A stretch of 64,000 bases of DNA from Rhizophagus clarus. Taxonomy: Eukaryota > Glomeromycota > Glomeromycetes > Glomerales > Glomeraceae. A program made the translations under genes and the position numbers. Shown here piece by piece: positions 13,347 through 24,449 of this stretch (positions within the stretch are counted from its first letter, which is position 1; each line of letters starts with the position of its first letter). Where the stretch lies: the NCBI GenBank assembly GCA_015698045.1, contig BLAL01000020.1:372001-436000 (forward strand), written 5' to 3'. The notes under the pieces were generated by a model, which searched no databases, was not told the DNA's origin, and worked only from the letters and a program-made list of their open reading frames with translations.

Positions 13347-13388
13347 ATGTATACGCGTGAATGTATACGCGTAAATGTATACGTGTGA
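13347..13388. repeat. Three-copy 14-bp tandem repeat
   Basis: Three adjacent 14-base units of consensus atgtatacgcgtga, with one or two changes per copy. The core gtatac and acgcgt motifs are each palindromic, so every unit carries two overlapping dyads. It lies outside any gene I can define. Confidence 0.9.
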
Positions 13389-13689
13389 ATTCTTAATTTC
13401 TAGCATTCGATAACAACGATCAGGGTTAGTTGAACCTGATGATTCATATGTCGGGTGTATGTGTTATAGGAAATGTAGTTACTAATGGCGAATTGTTGAT
13501 AATAATGAGTCAATTCTACAGAAAAGTAGTAGAGATAGATCTAAGCGAGTTTTAGAATTTCCTTTTTTAATAACTCATAAACTCTAAAAATGGATTTACT
13601 ACTTCACCAGGTGAATAATCGACTGCTGTCATTTTACAAAAAGATAAATATTTTCGTGTTTAGTGATCTAGTTATCCTCAATGTCTTTT

Positions 13690-14085
13690 CTAACTTGCGC
13701 CATTTTAACGTACGAGATGAGATCCCTTCTTTCTTTGCTAACTATTGAAATCCTAAATCTTCGAGCTTATCAACACAATTATCCTTAAAATTCGTCTCCA
13801 CACTTCTTTTTTTTAGTGTCGGGTTCTTTTGGGTCAAAAATAAAATTCGAGACATACCAAATTGTTCTTGAGATACATTATTGGTGTTAAATTTGTTTGG
13901 CATGAAGCCTTAGTTAATTCTTTTCTGCACCATTTTAATGTTCTTGATGAATTTCTTCAATTTCTCCGGCACTCTATCCCGAATTTTCGGCTTATTGATA
14001 GAGTGTTGATTATTCCGATGGAGAATATTATCAAAATTATCCTTAAATTTGCCTCAACACTTCCTTTTTTTTAGCATCACGTTCT
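13690..14085 (-). pseudogene. Two diverged copies of a small coding unit, spacing about 258 bp
   Basis: The plus-strand text around 13783-13815 recurs at about 14041-14085 and the upstream roughly 100 bases are also related. On the minus strand both copies end in a lysine-rich helix and stop. The second reads LKNNLDQKERDAKKKEVLRQ before its stop. The first reads FDPKEPDTKKKKCGDEF. They are clearly homologous but frame-diverged, which suggests a duplicated exon decaying in place. They lie between the terminal-exon candidate at 12911-13018 and the exon array at 14.8-16.9 kb. Confidence 0.5.
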
Positions 14086-14799
14086 TTCTGATCTAAATTG
14101 TTCTTGAGATTCGTTATTGTTGGCCTTGAAGCCTCATCAACCAGTAAATCAATAGGTCGAATCACACCAACATATTCTGTTGATACACAAGCAACCTGCA
14201 AGGTTTAATAATTCCATCACTTTGCCGGAATTCTAAATAATCATGTAATTATAAATAAGCATTGGAAGTTATAGATAATTTTTTAACTTTAAATGTAATA
14301 CAAACTTACCTCCAGACTAACGGAAATGATATAATTTTCAGCATATCGTCATCAGGTGGTCATAATCCAGTCGACTAGAGCTATAATATACTAATTGATT
14401 GATTTTGATTCTATGATTGATTATTGATAAATACTCTAATTAACATTGTCAATCAAATCTTGGTCGAATAAGTAAGCAATATTTCATAATAAATATGAAA
14501 AAAAAATTAACTCATTCCTATATTACTAGAAGAAGTCTACCGAAATTGTTATTCTGAATGAAAAAATGAAATAATTCCTCAAATGATCGATGTCCTCGAT
14601 TGGGTGAATTTTATTATTGATTGTATCAGTCGGTCATAATTTAATCAACAAAATTCTCGGACAATTTGACTGACTCGATTAAGAACCCTAGATAGAAATC
14701 ATCATAAATGGAGGAAAGAGTCCTTCATTTACCTAGATATAATATTAATAAACCAAATAAATATATTTGGTTCTAAAATTAAATAATTAAATGATTAAC

Positions 14800-16910
14800 C
14801 ATTATAAATAAAAGAGCTTCTTTATTATGGCTTAAGCTTTACCTTAAATTTGGTGTAAAAAATTCTATACGCTCAGTATAAACTTAGCGATCCATCATTG
14901 GCTTTAGGCATTGAACTAATGTCGTCAAATACTAAGAATTGAGCTCTAGTCGCATCACATCTTGCTATCTTCTTAGCTTGCTTAGGATCCTGATCACGAC
15001 CTACTGAACCAAATTTGTTCAAAGGTCGAGCATAAAAATGAATAATCATGAAGGAGTTCTTAAAGTAATTGTCACTATTGCCTATGGATAATAATATTAT
15101 TAATAAATCGAGTCTTTCAATATCCGTTGTGTTTCTATATTATGATTTAAGCATTGCCTTAAATTTAATGTAAAAAGTTCTATATGCTCAGTTTAATCAT
15201 AACGATCCATCATCGGTTTTAGTCATGAACTGGTGTCGTGTCAAATACTAAGGATTGAGCCCCAGTCATAGCACATCTTGCTATCTTCTTATCTTGTTTA
15301 TGATTTGATCATGTAATACTGAACCAAATTTGTTCAAAGATCGAGAATATCTTCACGCATGAAGGAATACTTAAAGTATTTGTTGCTATTGCCTATGGAT
15401 AAATAATATTATTAATAAATCGAGTCTTTCAATATCCGTCGTATCCCTATATTATGATTTAAACATTACCTTAGATTTAATGTAATAAGTTCTATATGCT
15501 CAGTATAACCCTAACGATCCATCATTGGCTTTAGTCATAAACTGGTGTCGCGTCAAATACTATGAATCGAGCTCCAGTCATAGCACATCTTGCTATCTTC
15601 TTAGCTTGTTTATGATTTGATCATGTAATACTGAACCAAATTTGTTCAAAGGTCGAGAATATCTTCACGCATGAAGGGGTCTTAAAGTGTTTGTTGCTAT
15701 TGCCTATGGACAAATAATATTATTAATAAATCGAGTCTTTCAATATCCGATGTATTTCTATATTATGATTTAAACATTACCTTAGATTTAATGTAAAAAG
15801 TTCTATATGCTCAGTATAATCCTAACGATCCAACATTGGCTTTAGGCATGAACTTGTATCGTGTCAAATACTAATAATTGAGCTCCAGTCGCAGCACATC
15901 TTGTTGTCTTCTTAGCTTGATAGGATTCTGATCATGTACTGAACCAAATTCGTTCAAGGATTGGGCATAGAATGAATATCCAAATTTATCTGTCGCATCG
16001 AAGTCATTCTTGAAGTATTTGTTGCTATTACCAATTAAATAAATAATAATATTAATAAATCAAATGATTAACCATGATGAAAAAGAGCCCTTCAACATCT
16101 GCTGATTATTATTTACCTTAAATTTGATGTAAAAAAAATCTATATGCTCAGCATAATCATAATGATCCATCATCGGCTTTAGGCATTGACATGTATCGTG
16201 TCAAATATTAATAATTGGGCGCTAGTCGCAGCACATCTTATTATCTTCTTGGCATGTTTGGGGTCCTGAACACGGCCAATTTGTTCAAAAGAGGTTGCGC
16301 ATAAAAGTGAATATCGTCACGAATTGAAGTCGTTCTTAAGAGTATTTGTTGCTATTGCCTATGGATAAATAATAATATTAAATGATTAATCATGATAAAA
16401 AAGGAGTCCGATGTGTTTCTATATTATGATTTAAGAATTACCTTAAATTTGATGTAAAAAGTTCTATATGCTAAGTATAATCATCATTGGCTTTAGGCAT
16501 TGTACTGATGTCATGTCAAATACTAAGAATTGAGAGCCAGCCGCAACACACCTTGCTATCTTCTTGACATGTTTAGGACCCTGAACACGTACTATTGAAA
16601 CAAATTTGTTTAAATATTGGACATAAAATAAATACCTTTACGCATTGTAAAAGTATTTGTTGCTATTACCTATTAAGATAAATAATAATATTAATAAATC
16701 AAATCTATTTGGTTCTAAAATTAGATAATCAAATGAATAACTATTATAAGAAAAAATACTAAGAATTGTGCGCCAGTCGCAACACATCTTGCGATCTTCA
16801 TAGCATATCTAGGATTCTGATTATGTACTATTGAACCAAACTTGCTCATATTCAAGACTATCCTCACGCATTGAAACCATCCTTAAATTATTTGTTGCTA
16901 CAATTGAAAC
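14800..16910 (-). repeat. Tandem array of about seven exon-plus-intron units (311-337 bp)
   Basis: The marker gctcag (or gctaag) recurs at 14871, 15186, 15498, 15809, 16146 and 16470, with a partial unit to about 16910, giving spacings of 315, 312, 311, 337 and 324 bp. On the minus strand the best unit (about 15085-14880) is open and reads NSDNYFKNSFMIIHFYARPL, then NKFGSVGRDQDPKQAKKIAR, then CDATRAQFLVFDDISSMPKA. A possible acceptor ccatag precedes it, and a donor-like aaggtaa lies beyond in sister copies. Other copies keep KYFKNDF, LNEFGSV and AKKIARCA blocks but have frameshifts and stops. The unit therefore looks like one exon and its intron amplified and now mostly degenerate. Protein family not recognised. 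Confidence 0.75.
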
Positions 16911-17107
16911 TCAACAATAGCACCATCTGATCTAAATGATAGATATATATATAGTTTTAACGATAAATTAATTTCTATAATAAATTTAAATCAGAGTAAT
17001 TATTATTGACAGAAATTTTGGTAAAAAATTTTTAGGATAATACATGAATATAATAATTTATTATAATTAAATATTAATAATAAAATTTATTGAAAAAATC
17101 AACTTAC

Positions 17108-17863
17108 TTGTAAATACACAATAGTGCCTGAAATGAAAAACACACTTCAATTATCTGCTTACGTTCACGCCTTTCCATTGATCGTTTCGTACTTTCGTAA
17201 ATATAAATAGTAGGCTTCACACTGGGGATTTGCAATAACGTATTGAGTTTATAGGAGCAAAACCTATATTATATGGTTAAATAATAGACTAAATAAGAAG
17301 AATATTCACATTCTAATATAGAATCTTGACTTGTAGACGTTCAGAAAAGAGAGATTATAGATACTAAAAAAACAAATAATCGACCGAACCTTTTACTACC
17401 CGATATAGTAACACTTTTGTCATACATTTTGCAGATCATCTTATAAAATGATGAGTAATCGTACTAATTGATAACTTTTTTGTTTTTCTCCACATTTGTT
17501 TTTCCTGTAAATCTCTTAAAAACAGTTAAGGTTGGACCGACCCCTCGACGAGGATCGTATTATTATTCAAAATTATGTATGTACAATTTTAAAAAAAATT
17601 TTTTTTTAATACAAAAATCTCTTACCGTATTTATAATGAGTTCATTTTGTTCAAACTAAATTGGTTGTTTAGTAGGTGCAGAAACATATAATTATGAGAT
17701 TTTTCACGTTTTCAATGTCTTTCATGGCTGGATCAATGCTTAATTTATAAGATGTTCTTAGAATGGCGAAAAAAAAGCATCTTAGTCTTTTAAAATCAGT
17801 CTGATCTAAGATCTGAGAAAATGGCGTAAGTTCTTGAAGCTTCTCATATTTATGAATTACCAC
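17108..17863 (-). CDS. Upstream exons of an unknown multi-exon gene feeding the exon array
   Basis: Three coding-like segments lie in order on the minus strand. 17863-17669 reads KYEKLQELTPFSQILDQTDF, then KRLRCFFFAILRTSYKL, then SIDPAMKDIENVKNL. About 17436-17365 starts ATG and reads MICKMYDKSVTISGSKRFGR. 17263-17108 follows an acceptor atatag, reads FCSYKLNTLLQIPSVKPTIY and a basic stretch STKRSMERRERKQIIE, and ends at a good donor (gtaagt). Downstream on the same strand come the repeated exons of 16.9-14.8 kb, so these may be 5' exons of one gene. I could not join all frames and some may be pseudogenic. No domain recognised. Confidence 0.45.
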
Positions 17864-18268
17864 AAAAATTTTTAATTATAAGCAATAATCACAAATAAGC
17901 CAGGATTCAGATGATCACAAAGCCGCATTATTGCATATATCGTCAATTAACACGCGAAATCAAAAGAAATCAAAGTTGAAGACGAATCAAATATTAACAA
18001 TTAAGAAAAGACGTGTTGTTTAGTAAGCTTCTACGAATCATATATAAAATTAACTGCATCAAATTTACAATATTTTGATTAATGTATTTTATTTATATTA
18101 TATAGTGTAAGCGGTACGATACATCATAACCTAATGTAGATGATGATGATTTATTTGATGGAAATTGATGATATAAAGTCATATATCTTTTCATTAAAAC
18201 TCTAGGTTATTAACTACTCCTAGATGTTCGAGAAAATCTGCAGGAGCAAGTAATACAAACCCCCCCCC

Positions 18269-18561
18269 AAAATAAAGATTAATGATGATGACGATTATGC
18301 ATCAGGAGGAGAATCCAAATCACTTTCGCTTACCAAGAAAATGAAACGCGAACAAGAAGAAGTATTATACAAACCTACTAGTAATCGTAATATTTAAACG
18401 TCCTGGACGATGATGGCGAGGAAGGAGTAATCAAATTCAAAACAACTCGACTATCTACAGATCGTGAAGAAGCTCAAAATTTCGCATTATTCAGGATGAT
18501 TTTGTTAACAATGAATTTCTTTTTTACTATATTTTGTTTATTCTTGGGTTTAATACTTTAA
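18269..18561 (+). pseudogene. Frameshifted remnant with acidic N-part and hydrophobic C-terminus
   Basis: Frame one (18269-18397) reads an acidic and serine-rich segment NDDDDYASGGESKSLSLTKK then MKREQEEVLYKPTSNRNI before a stop. Frame two starts at the same point (18397-18561) and reads NVLDDDGEEGVIKFKTTRLS, then TDREEAQNFALFRM, then a hydrophobic FFFTIFCLFLGLIL tail. A single small indel would join them. An eight-C run sits just upstream of frame one. The tail could be a membrane anchor. No family recognised. Confidence 0.5.
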
Positions 18562-18604
18562 CTTTAACAGCCACCATAGATATTTAGCGTGCAATGGATT
18601 CAAG

Positions 18605-18853
18605 TCAGCATTTAAAAATATCAAAGCAATAATAATAAAAATTCTTTGATAATTTTACGTGCACGTGATGCCACCTGATGATTTTCTGCAATTTTGTATA
18701 TTGATTAATGTTTTTTGCTGCGTCATGGATGATCATCTTAGTGAATTGGTCGATCGTCATTTTGATTGAGCAGATTATTAATAGACTAATAAACCTACCG
18801 CATATCTGAAATCTGTGACAGAATTGCGGCGCAACAAAAAATGTAAAAAACAA
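18605..18853 (-). CDS. Coding-like minus-strand exon, weak histone-fold resemblance
   Basis: The frame ending near 18605 contains QFTKMIIHDAAKNINQYTKL and IIRWHHVHVKLSKNFYYY. The spacing FxxxIxxDA, then a long gap, then IxxxxVxxxL recalls the second and third helices of histone-fold subunits such as the POLE4/CHRAC type, but the N-terminal part does not fit in a single frame. Introns may interrupt it (gtaggt on the minus strand near 18795). The resemblance is loose and could be chance. Confidence 0.25.
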   Translation of the reverse strand: MFFTFFVAPQFCHRFQICGRFISLLIICSIKMTIDQFTKMIIHDAAKNINQYTKLQKIIRWHHVHVKLSKNFYYYCFDIFKC

Positions 18854-18862
18854 AATTTTTTC

Positions 18863-19160
18863 TTACACACTTTTAACGCACGGCTTTTAAAGTTGTATAA
18901 TAGATGTAATTTTGGCAGCTCTGCAAGTTGACCTAGAGTGATAAAGGCGGTTTTGAATGTCACTTTTGGTCTATTCAAATAAAACATTTTTTTTTTCGCC
19001 AATCCCATTTTCGAAAGGATCAGCAAAGATGATAAAATCAATTATTTATATGTAAAGTCAAAAATGGCTTTTAAAACTGCCTTCCTAATTCTAAATAAAC
19101 TTGTAGAGCTGGTAAAAATACATCTATGGTAAACTTCTAAAAGCTCTATAATAAAAGGAA
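18863..19160. repeat. Imperfect inverted repeat (fold-back), arms about 105 bp
   Basis: The reverse complement of 18863-18969 aligns with 19057-19160. Both begin with a ccaaaagtg- or tcaaaaatg-like start and share tttaaaactgcc-like, gagctg and acatcta blocks, at roughly 70-75 percent identity by eye. The arms flank an 87-base centre. Translated in mirrored directions the arms give similar peptides (TFKTAFITLGQLAELPKLHL against AFKTAFLILNKLVELVKIHL). A coding origin followed by inverted duplication, or a fold-back transposon, would both explain this. Confidence 0.65.
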
Positions 19161-19169
19161 GAATAGTTA

Positions 19170-20325
19170 TTTCCTTTTTTTCAAATTGCCGCTGTTCACA
19201 CATTTCAGATATGCTAACCTGCCAATAAATTACTGTTTTTATTGTATTTGTATTTTTATCGACTCGACCAAAAACGACCTATGATTTTTGGTGATTACTA
19301 TTAATCGGTTCATTTATAATTTTTTAGTGTAACCGATCAAAGAAGTTAGACTATTGTACCACATCAAAAAATTTTAACCCATGACTACGGACTAAAAATA
19401 TTATGAAATATTATGGCGTAAATACGTGAGTATCAGGAATGTAACACGATTTTTTTTGTAGAGAATTTCCATAAACATATAAAAAAAAAATTAACTAAAA
19501 TAAGTAACTTGACAAAGGGAAATGACGTATGCCGATCGTTAATTTGTCACACCTATATAATAAAATGTCACCAAACATCTGAAGCAACTAGTACATTATT
19601 ATACCCACGTGTCTACAAATAATGAACACATTTCTAATATCACTAGGATAAATATATTGTAAACTAATAGTCAGCCTATCTCCCTATCGATCTAACCTAT
19701 AGAATTGGGGAAAATAATATTAGTGTCTTAATAATAAAAATTTGTTTACTCTAAAAAGTTTTTTGTTTTTTTTTACGGAATTAATTTGCCGAAGTTTTTT
19801 AGAAAAATATTAATAATTAAAGAACAATTGTGCAGTGCAATCATAAAATTAACAACGGTGATAAATAACGTTGAATGATGGGAATTGACGCTATTGGATA
19901 TTTATAAATAAGAATTATAATAATTAAAGCAAGTCATTGAAAAAAAATATTAACTTAAAATTATTTAGATCAAATTCTACAACAGCTGACAGCCGATGCT
20001 TATGTCATAAAAGATTTCCAATTTGGGAAACAATACAGAATACCAACCTATCACTGTATGTAATGATAAAACGTGTATAAGACTTTGGCTGAGTTAAACT
20101 GCATATGTGTAAATTTATTAAAAAAAAAAAAGATTTTAGTCGTCTTCCTTTAGATGAGATATTGTATTTATTAGCATGCCGCAACAATGACAGCAATAGA
20201 TTCAAAGATATCAAACTTCCAAAAAAATCCGGTATATCGAGAAATCCATAATCCTTAACTCCGGTTTATCGAATTTCAGTGTACATGTAAAAGATGTATT
20301 GTATTTAAAATTCATATTAAATTTT
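19170..20325. other. Intergenic DNA without a defined gene
   Basis: Mostly AT-rich with no long frame. One short plus-strand patch near 19977-20060 reads LQQLTADAYVIKDFQFGKQY and could be an exon relic. The rest shows no structure I can name. Confidence 0.4.
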
Positions 20326-20460
20326 ATTAAATGCATCAACTATAATAATTTTTTATTAAATGTATCAACTATAATAATTTTTTATTAAATGTATTAATTA
20401 TAATAATTTTTTATTAAATGTATTAATTATAATAATTTTTATAAAATATATTAATTATTA
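20326..20460. repeat. 29-bp minisatellite, about 4.5 copies
   Basis: Units beginning attaaatg start at 20326, 20355, 20384 and 20413, exactly 29 bases apart, followed by a degraded partial unit. It lies just downstream of the 3' end of the HMG-box gene (minus strand). It may fall in that gene's 3' untranslated region. Confidence 0.9.
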
Positions 20461-20524
20461 AACTTAAAATTACATCATATATATTATTAAATGTATATTG
20501 GTTATTAAACTTAAAATTTACTTC

Positions 20525-20917
20525 TTAATATAATCTATATTTGCTATAGGTTGGTTTTTGTTGATGATTTGGAGGAGGAGGGTCGTGAAGATTGGGTGTG
20601 GTGGGTGTGGCTACAAAATTCAAAATACCCGTGTACTTGTCTTGTGGTTCCGGCGAGAGTTCTTGTTTTAGAATCTCGTATAGCCACCGATAAGTGATCT
20701 TTTGTTCCTCCGAAAGGTTCTTCCATCCCTCGGAGGCGTAATGGCTATAATTAAGTACGGACAAAGTCGCAAATTGTGGATCGCTTCTTTTATAATCGGA
20801 GGAAAATAGTGTAAAACAATTCCCGAATTTTGTTTTACTATTTCCTCTTCTTAACCCACGTTGTTGTTGTATTCGTTGGGATCTGAAGCGAAGTGTAGGG
20901 GTATTTTGTTTTGGCAT
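20525..20917 (-). CDS. HMG-box protein, 130 aa, single exon
   Basis: A complete ATG-to-stop frame of 130 codons. The first 26 residues are basic (several R, K and Q). Residues about 30-86 fit an HMG box: NCFTLFSSDY at the start of helix 1, then a W-containing helix SEGWKNLSEEQKITYRWLYE, which is the expected WxxLSxEQKxxY signature, then an ILKQE helix end. The remaining 45 residues are rich in P, H, N and T and probably disordered. Divergent MATA-type HMG boxes have this layout and expanded families are known in arbuscular mycorrhizal fungi. The likely role is minor-groove DNA binding in the nucleus. The usual RPxNAFxLF start is degenerate here (NCFTLF), so DNA-binding specificity is uncertain. 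No intron is needed. Confidence 0.85.
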   Translation of the reverse strand: MPKQNTPTLRFRSQRIQQQRGLRRGNSKTKFGNCFTLFSSDYKRSDPQFATLSVLNYSHYASEGWKNLSEEQKITYRWLYEILKQELSPEPQDKYTGILNFVATPTTPNLHDPPPPNHQQKPTYSKYRLY

Positions 20918-21850
20918 TTGGATTTGTTAGTGAATGTATTATAAGTGTTTGATTGTGGGTTAAGGTTTTTTTTTTTTTTGTTTTTAAAAGTACGATAAGT
21001 AAGATCAGTCCATTTTATATTCTTGAGGCTACTAATGGGACATGATTGGAAATTTGGAACGGGAATTCCTTTCAACCAACAACAATACTTCATAAAAAAA
21101 AAAATATAATTATAATTATATTAGTATAAATTTGGAAAGACATTACTTATCAAAACTTATCTTTCCACATTTTTCCGTATAAATTTCCTTGTTTTAAAAT
21201 ATTTAAAGGACAATGAATTAATCCTAAAAGTTTTTATTATGTTGCAACAAAGTTAATAATTGCTTGCGGTTTCATTGAATTATTAATTAGGTCGTTAAGG
21301 TCACATTTTTTTTTGTTATGCATTAACGAACAGCAACCTTGCGATTCGTCAAATAAATATATAATAAAAGATTAACAGATAAAATTTAATTTTGATATAT
21401 AATTTTTTTCAATGCAGATCATTCATTAAATTATCCCTTGTATATTTTTTTATATACTGTGTTTTTATCCCATTCCATTCACTGAATTTCCTATTGTATA
21501 TTTATTATTTTATTATAAATTTCTCAATGAACTTGCAAACTTAGTTAGCCAAACTATAATCAAAAAAAAAAAAATTAAAAAAAAAAAAAAAAAAAAAATT
21601 TTTTTTTTTTTTTTATACATATATTTTTATTTATTTTCTAAAGTGGGGAGGATATATTAGCGTATTATTAAAAATGTTATTTGAAAGCTCAGAAGATAGA
21701 TTTTCTTATAATAATAAATATAATTATGATCTTTATGTGATTAAAACTTTATTATAATTATTAATCCATTCAATTTGATTTTTTTTTGAAAAAAAAAAAA
21801 ATTTACAATTAATTTGCAAAGAGATAAACTAATATTAAAGTAATAATCAA
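20918..21850. other. Upstream flank of the HMG gene, AT-rich
   Basis: The region holds the presumed promoter of the minus-strand HMG gene. A run of A followed by a run of T near 21560-21615 can fold as a long A/T hairpin. No coding frame; nearby small ORFs overlap the HMG gene in other frames. Confidence 0.5.
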
Positions 21851-21854
21851 TCAT

Positions 21855-21931
21855 TCAGGACAATGAAACTTCTGTGAGAAATTGTGAGAAAGTGTAACAA
21901 TGATCTTCTTTTGACATCTAATTTTTGGGGA

Positions 21932-21971
<40 letters not shown>

Positions 21972-22084
21972 TTTTTTTCTCTTACACAAAAGTGTAATTT
22001 AGTCGGTTCGGAAAAGCCTAGAGAAATAATTAATTTTCCATTTAAATTTATTGTGAAATTTCTTACGCAACCCATGTAACTCAT
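21855..22084 (-). CDS. Candidate two-exon small protein, 53 aa
   Basis: Exon 1 22084-21986 starts ATG and reads MSYMGCVRNFTINLNGKLII then SLGFSEPTKLHFC. The donor is gtaaga. The intron 21985-21918 (68 nt) has a long T run and ends ttag. Exon 2 21917-21855 continues in phase 0 with MSKEDHCYTFSQFLTEVSLS and a stop. The clean donor, polypyrimidine tract and acceptor joining two protein-like pieces support a real gene, but it is short and no family is recognised. Cysteines at 6, 33 and in exon 2 are notable. Longer models with further exons are possible. Confidence 0.4.
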
Positions 22085-22089
22085 GCAGT

Positions 22090-23100
22090 TTCCTATTTTT
22101 CAACACAAAAGAAATATTTCATCATAACCAAGATTGATGAGATTGATGAAAACCCCAAACATTTTTTTTTTTAATGTAATGAATAAATTAATTTTGGGTT
22201 AGTCGTGTTACAATGTTTGTTCCCAACGTTGATTCTCAAAATAGTATTTTTAAAAGAAAGGAAAGGATGGGGGCACTGGTAAATCTCGGTAAATTTTCTG
22301 TTTTTGGTATTTAAAAATTGCTAAATATGTAAATTAATACAACTGGCTGAAATTTTCATTATTCCATGTGATCGCATACGCATTTAATCGTATTTAATTT
22401 AAAAGCGAGAATTTTGATACATAAGATAAAATATTATGATGTTTTTTCGCCATCATCTTTTTTCTTTGGCGATATTTCCCATTTTCGCTGATACTAATTT
22501 GATGTTTTTATATCAATTCTTTTGTTTCAACAACAAAACCTAATGAATAATCTATCCCACCACATTATTTTATTAAATCAATAATTTTTTTTTTTTTTAT
22601 AAAGAGCAATCAAAGATCAATCAATATAATATTAGAACTTACCAAGAATATTTCAGTCATTTAATGTGAGAAAATAATATCCATTCCCAATTTTTTTTTG
22701 ATCTAATCGTATAATTATGGATCTAATGGTAATCTACACTAGCAGCTAATCTTCAATCAAAATTGATATAACGCGAATAAATATAATGATAAATATCCTA
22801 TATGAAGAGAATCATAAAAAAGAACAGGATAGATTATCATGTACCCAAAATCTAGAAACTCGTTTCTATAACCTGAAGAAAACACAAAAGACCCGATCCC
22901 AAATCCATTCTGAATAAAGGATGGTTATTGTTACTATTATTATTATTATCATTATTATTTAAAAACTACAAGTAAAATTTAATTCTTACCAAAATACTTC
23001 CGAATATTTTCGACGTTTGCAAGATCAATAAAAGAAAGCCAATTATTGATATATTCATGTAAAGAGAGGTTTTCTTTCTTCAGAATTTTTATTGACATTA
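22090..23100. other. Intergenic AT-rich DNA
   Basis: No open frame of protein-like composition. Contains several poly-T runs and a small TTA/TCA microsatellite near 22930-22960. Confidence 0.5.
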
Positions 23101-23107
23101 ATTTCAT

Positions 23108-23345
23108 TTAGCCTTCTTTAATAATTAATCTCTCATCATAATCATCATCATCATCATCAGCTTCTTCTTCATCTGATCCTTTTGCCCGTCAACTTCCCTG
23201 TTGGTTTCGATGCAAATAATTTATAATTAATAGTTTAATTTCAGAATTTTATTCTCGTCAATTCTATCTGATCCTTCTTTAACAATTAATCTCTTATCAT
23301 CATCATCGCCATCAGCTTCTTCATCTGATCCTTTTTTCCTGTCAA
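23108..23345 (-). pseudogene. Duplicated acidic C-terminal exon, two copies about 152 bp apart
   Basis: On the minus strand 23179-23108 reads GSDEEEADDDDDDYDERLII then KEG and a stop. A second copy at about 23335-23265 reads KGSDEEADGDDDDKRLIVKE then GSDRI without a stop. On the plus strand the pair is visible as repeated gatccttt and cttcttcatctgatcc blocks with CAT-repeat cores. Strong acidity suggests the tail of a nuclear or chromatin protein, but no other domain is attached, so this is either a last exon or a decayed duplicate. Confidence 0.45.
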
Positions 23346-23714
23346 CTTTTTAATTACAACAATTGTAGTACCATCTTAATCTTCTTATACTCCCTTGTTA
23401 GTTATAAATAATTTGCACCAAAAACAGAAACTGCATAATTAAACGTTTTTATGTGTTGTTAAGGCTGACCGAATAATATTTAATAATCAAAAAAGATTAT
23501 ATTAATACTGCGTCGAAAAAATAAAACAATTCAGTTTAATGATGTAACGAAAAATTACTAAATAAACTCACAAATAGTTATCGTTTATATGGATCGAGCA
23601 TTCATTAAAGCTTGTCTAGCTCAAAACTATGACTGATAACGCAATCTTTTCTTAACATTTCATCAAAGAGAAGAAAAAATTAATTTAAAATAATTATTTG
23701 ATCTGATGATATAG

Positions 23715-23745
<31 letters not shown>

Positions 23746-24449
23746 TAAATATATCTTACTACTAAAATAAATATCTCAATAGAATTATAGAATCATCGAC
23801 TCATCATAGCCAAATCTTCTTTTCCGTCTACAAATCTTATTGAATGGAACGACGAAGTATTAAAAAATTTTGATAAATTGACAATCTCGTCTATATATAT
23901 TTTTCATATCACGGGTTCACGGCCAAATGTATTGTGTTACTGGGCAACAGCTTTCTTGACCCCTTCTATATTTCTATATTTAATATAATACCATAAGATT
24001 AAGAAAATAACACGAGGAAGTAATATTTACGTCACAACTCCAGCCCTTATATTTTCTCGATAGAATCAATATACTTCTTTTCAAAATCTAAGAGAAAAAT
24101 CTCACAATTTTGTTGCAAAATCTACGAAGAATCTATTTATAGACTTTATTATGCAGGTAAATATTTTTTAAATAGCTTTTTTCCCGTAACACAGTATGTC
24201 TAACAAGGATCTCGGAGACCTTAATCTATATTTTGTGAATTTTTGCAATTAATACAAAGTTGGTTTAAAGTCTAATTTAAGTTTTGGGAAATAGAGTATA
24301 TATAAGGTTATACTTATAAATTTTGGCAAATTGAATTGATTTTTTTTTTTTATAAAGGCGTAATGATATTTTTGGCAAATTGGCAATCCTTATAAAATTT
24401 TTTCGATCATTTTTCTAATTATTTGAAAATTTATCTTTAATGTATATAA

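Noticed and set aside
20544-21093. Two further minus-strand ORFs around the HMG gene (20544-20726 and 20851-21093)
   Set aside because: They overlap the HMG reading frame in other frames or run into its AT-rich upstream flank; composition is worse.
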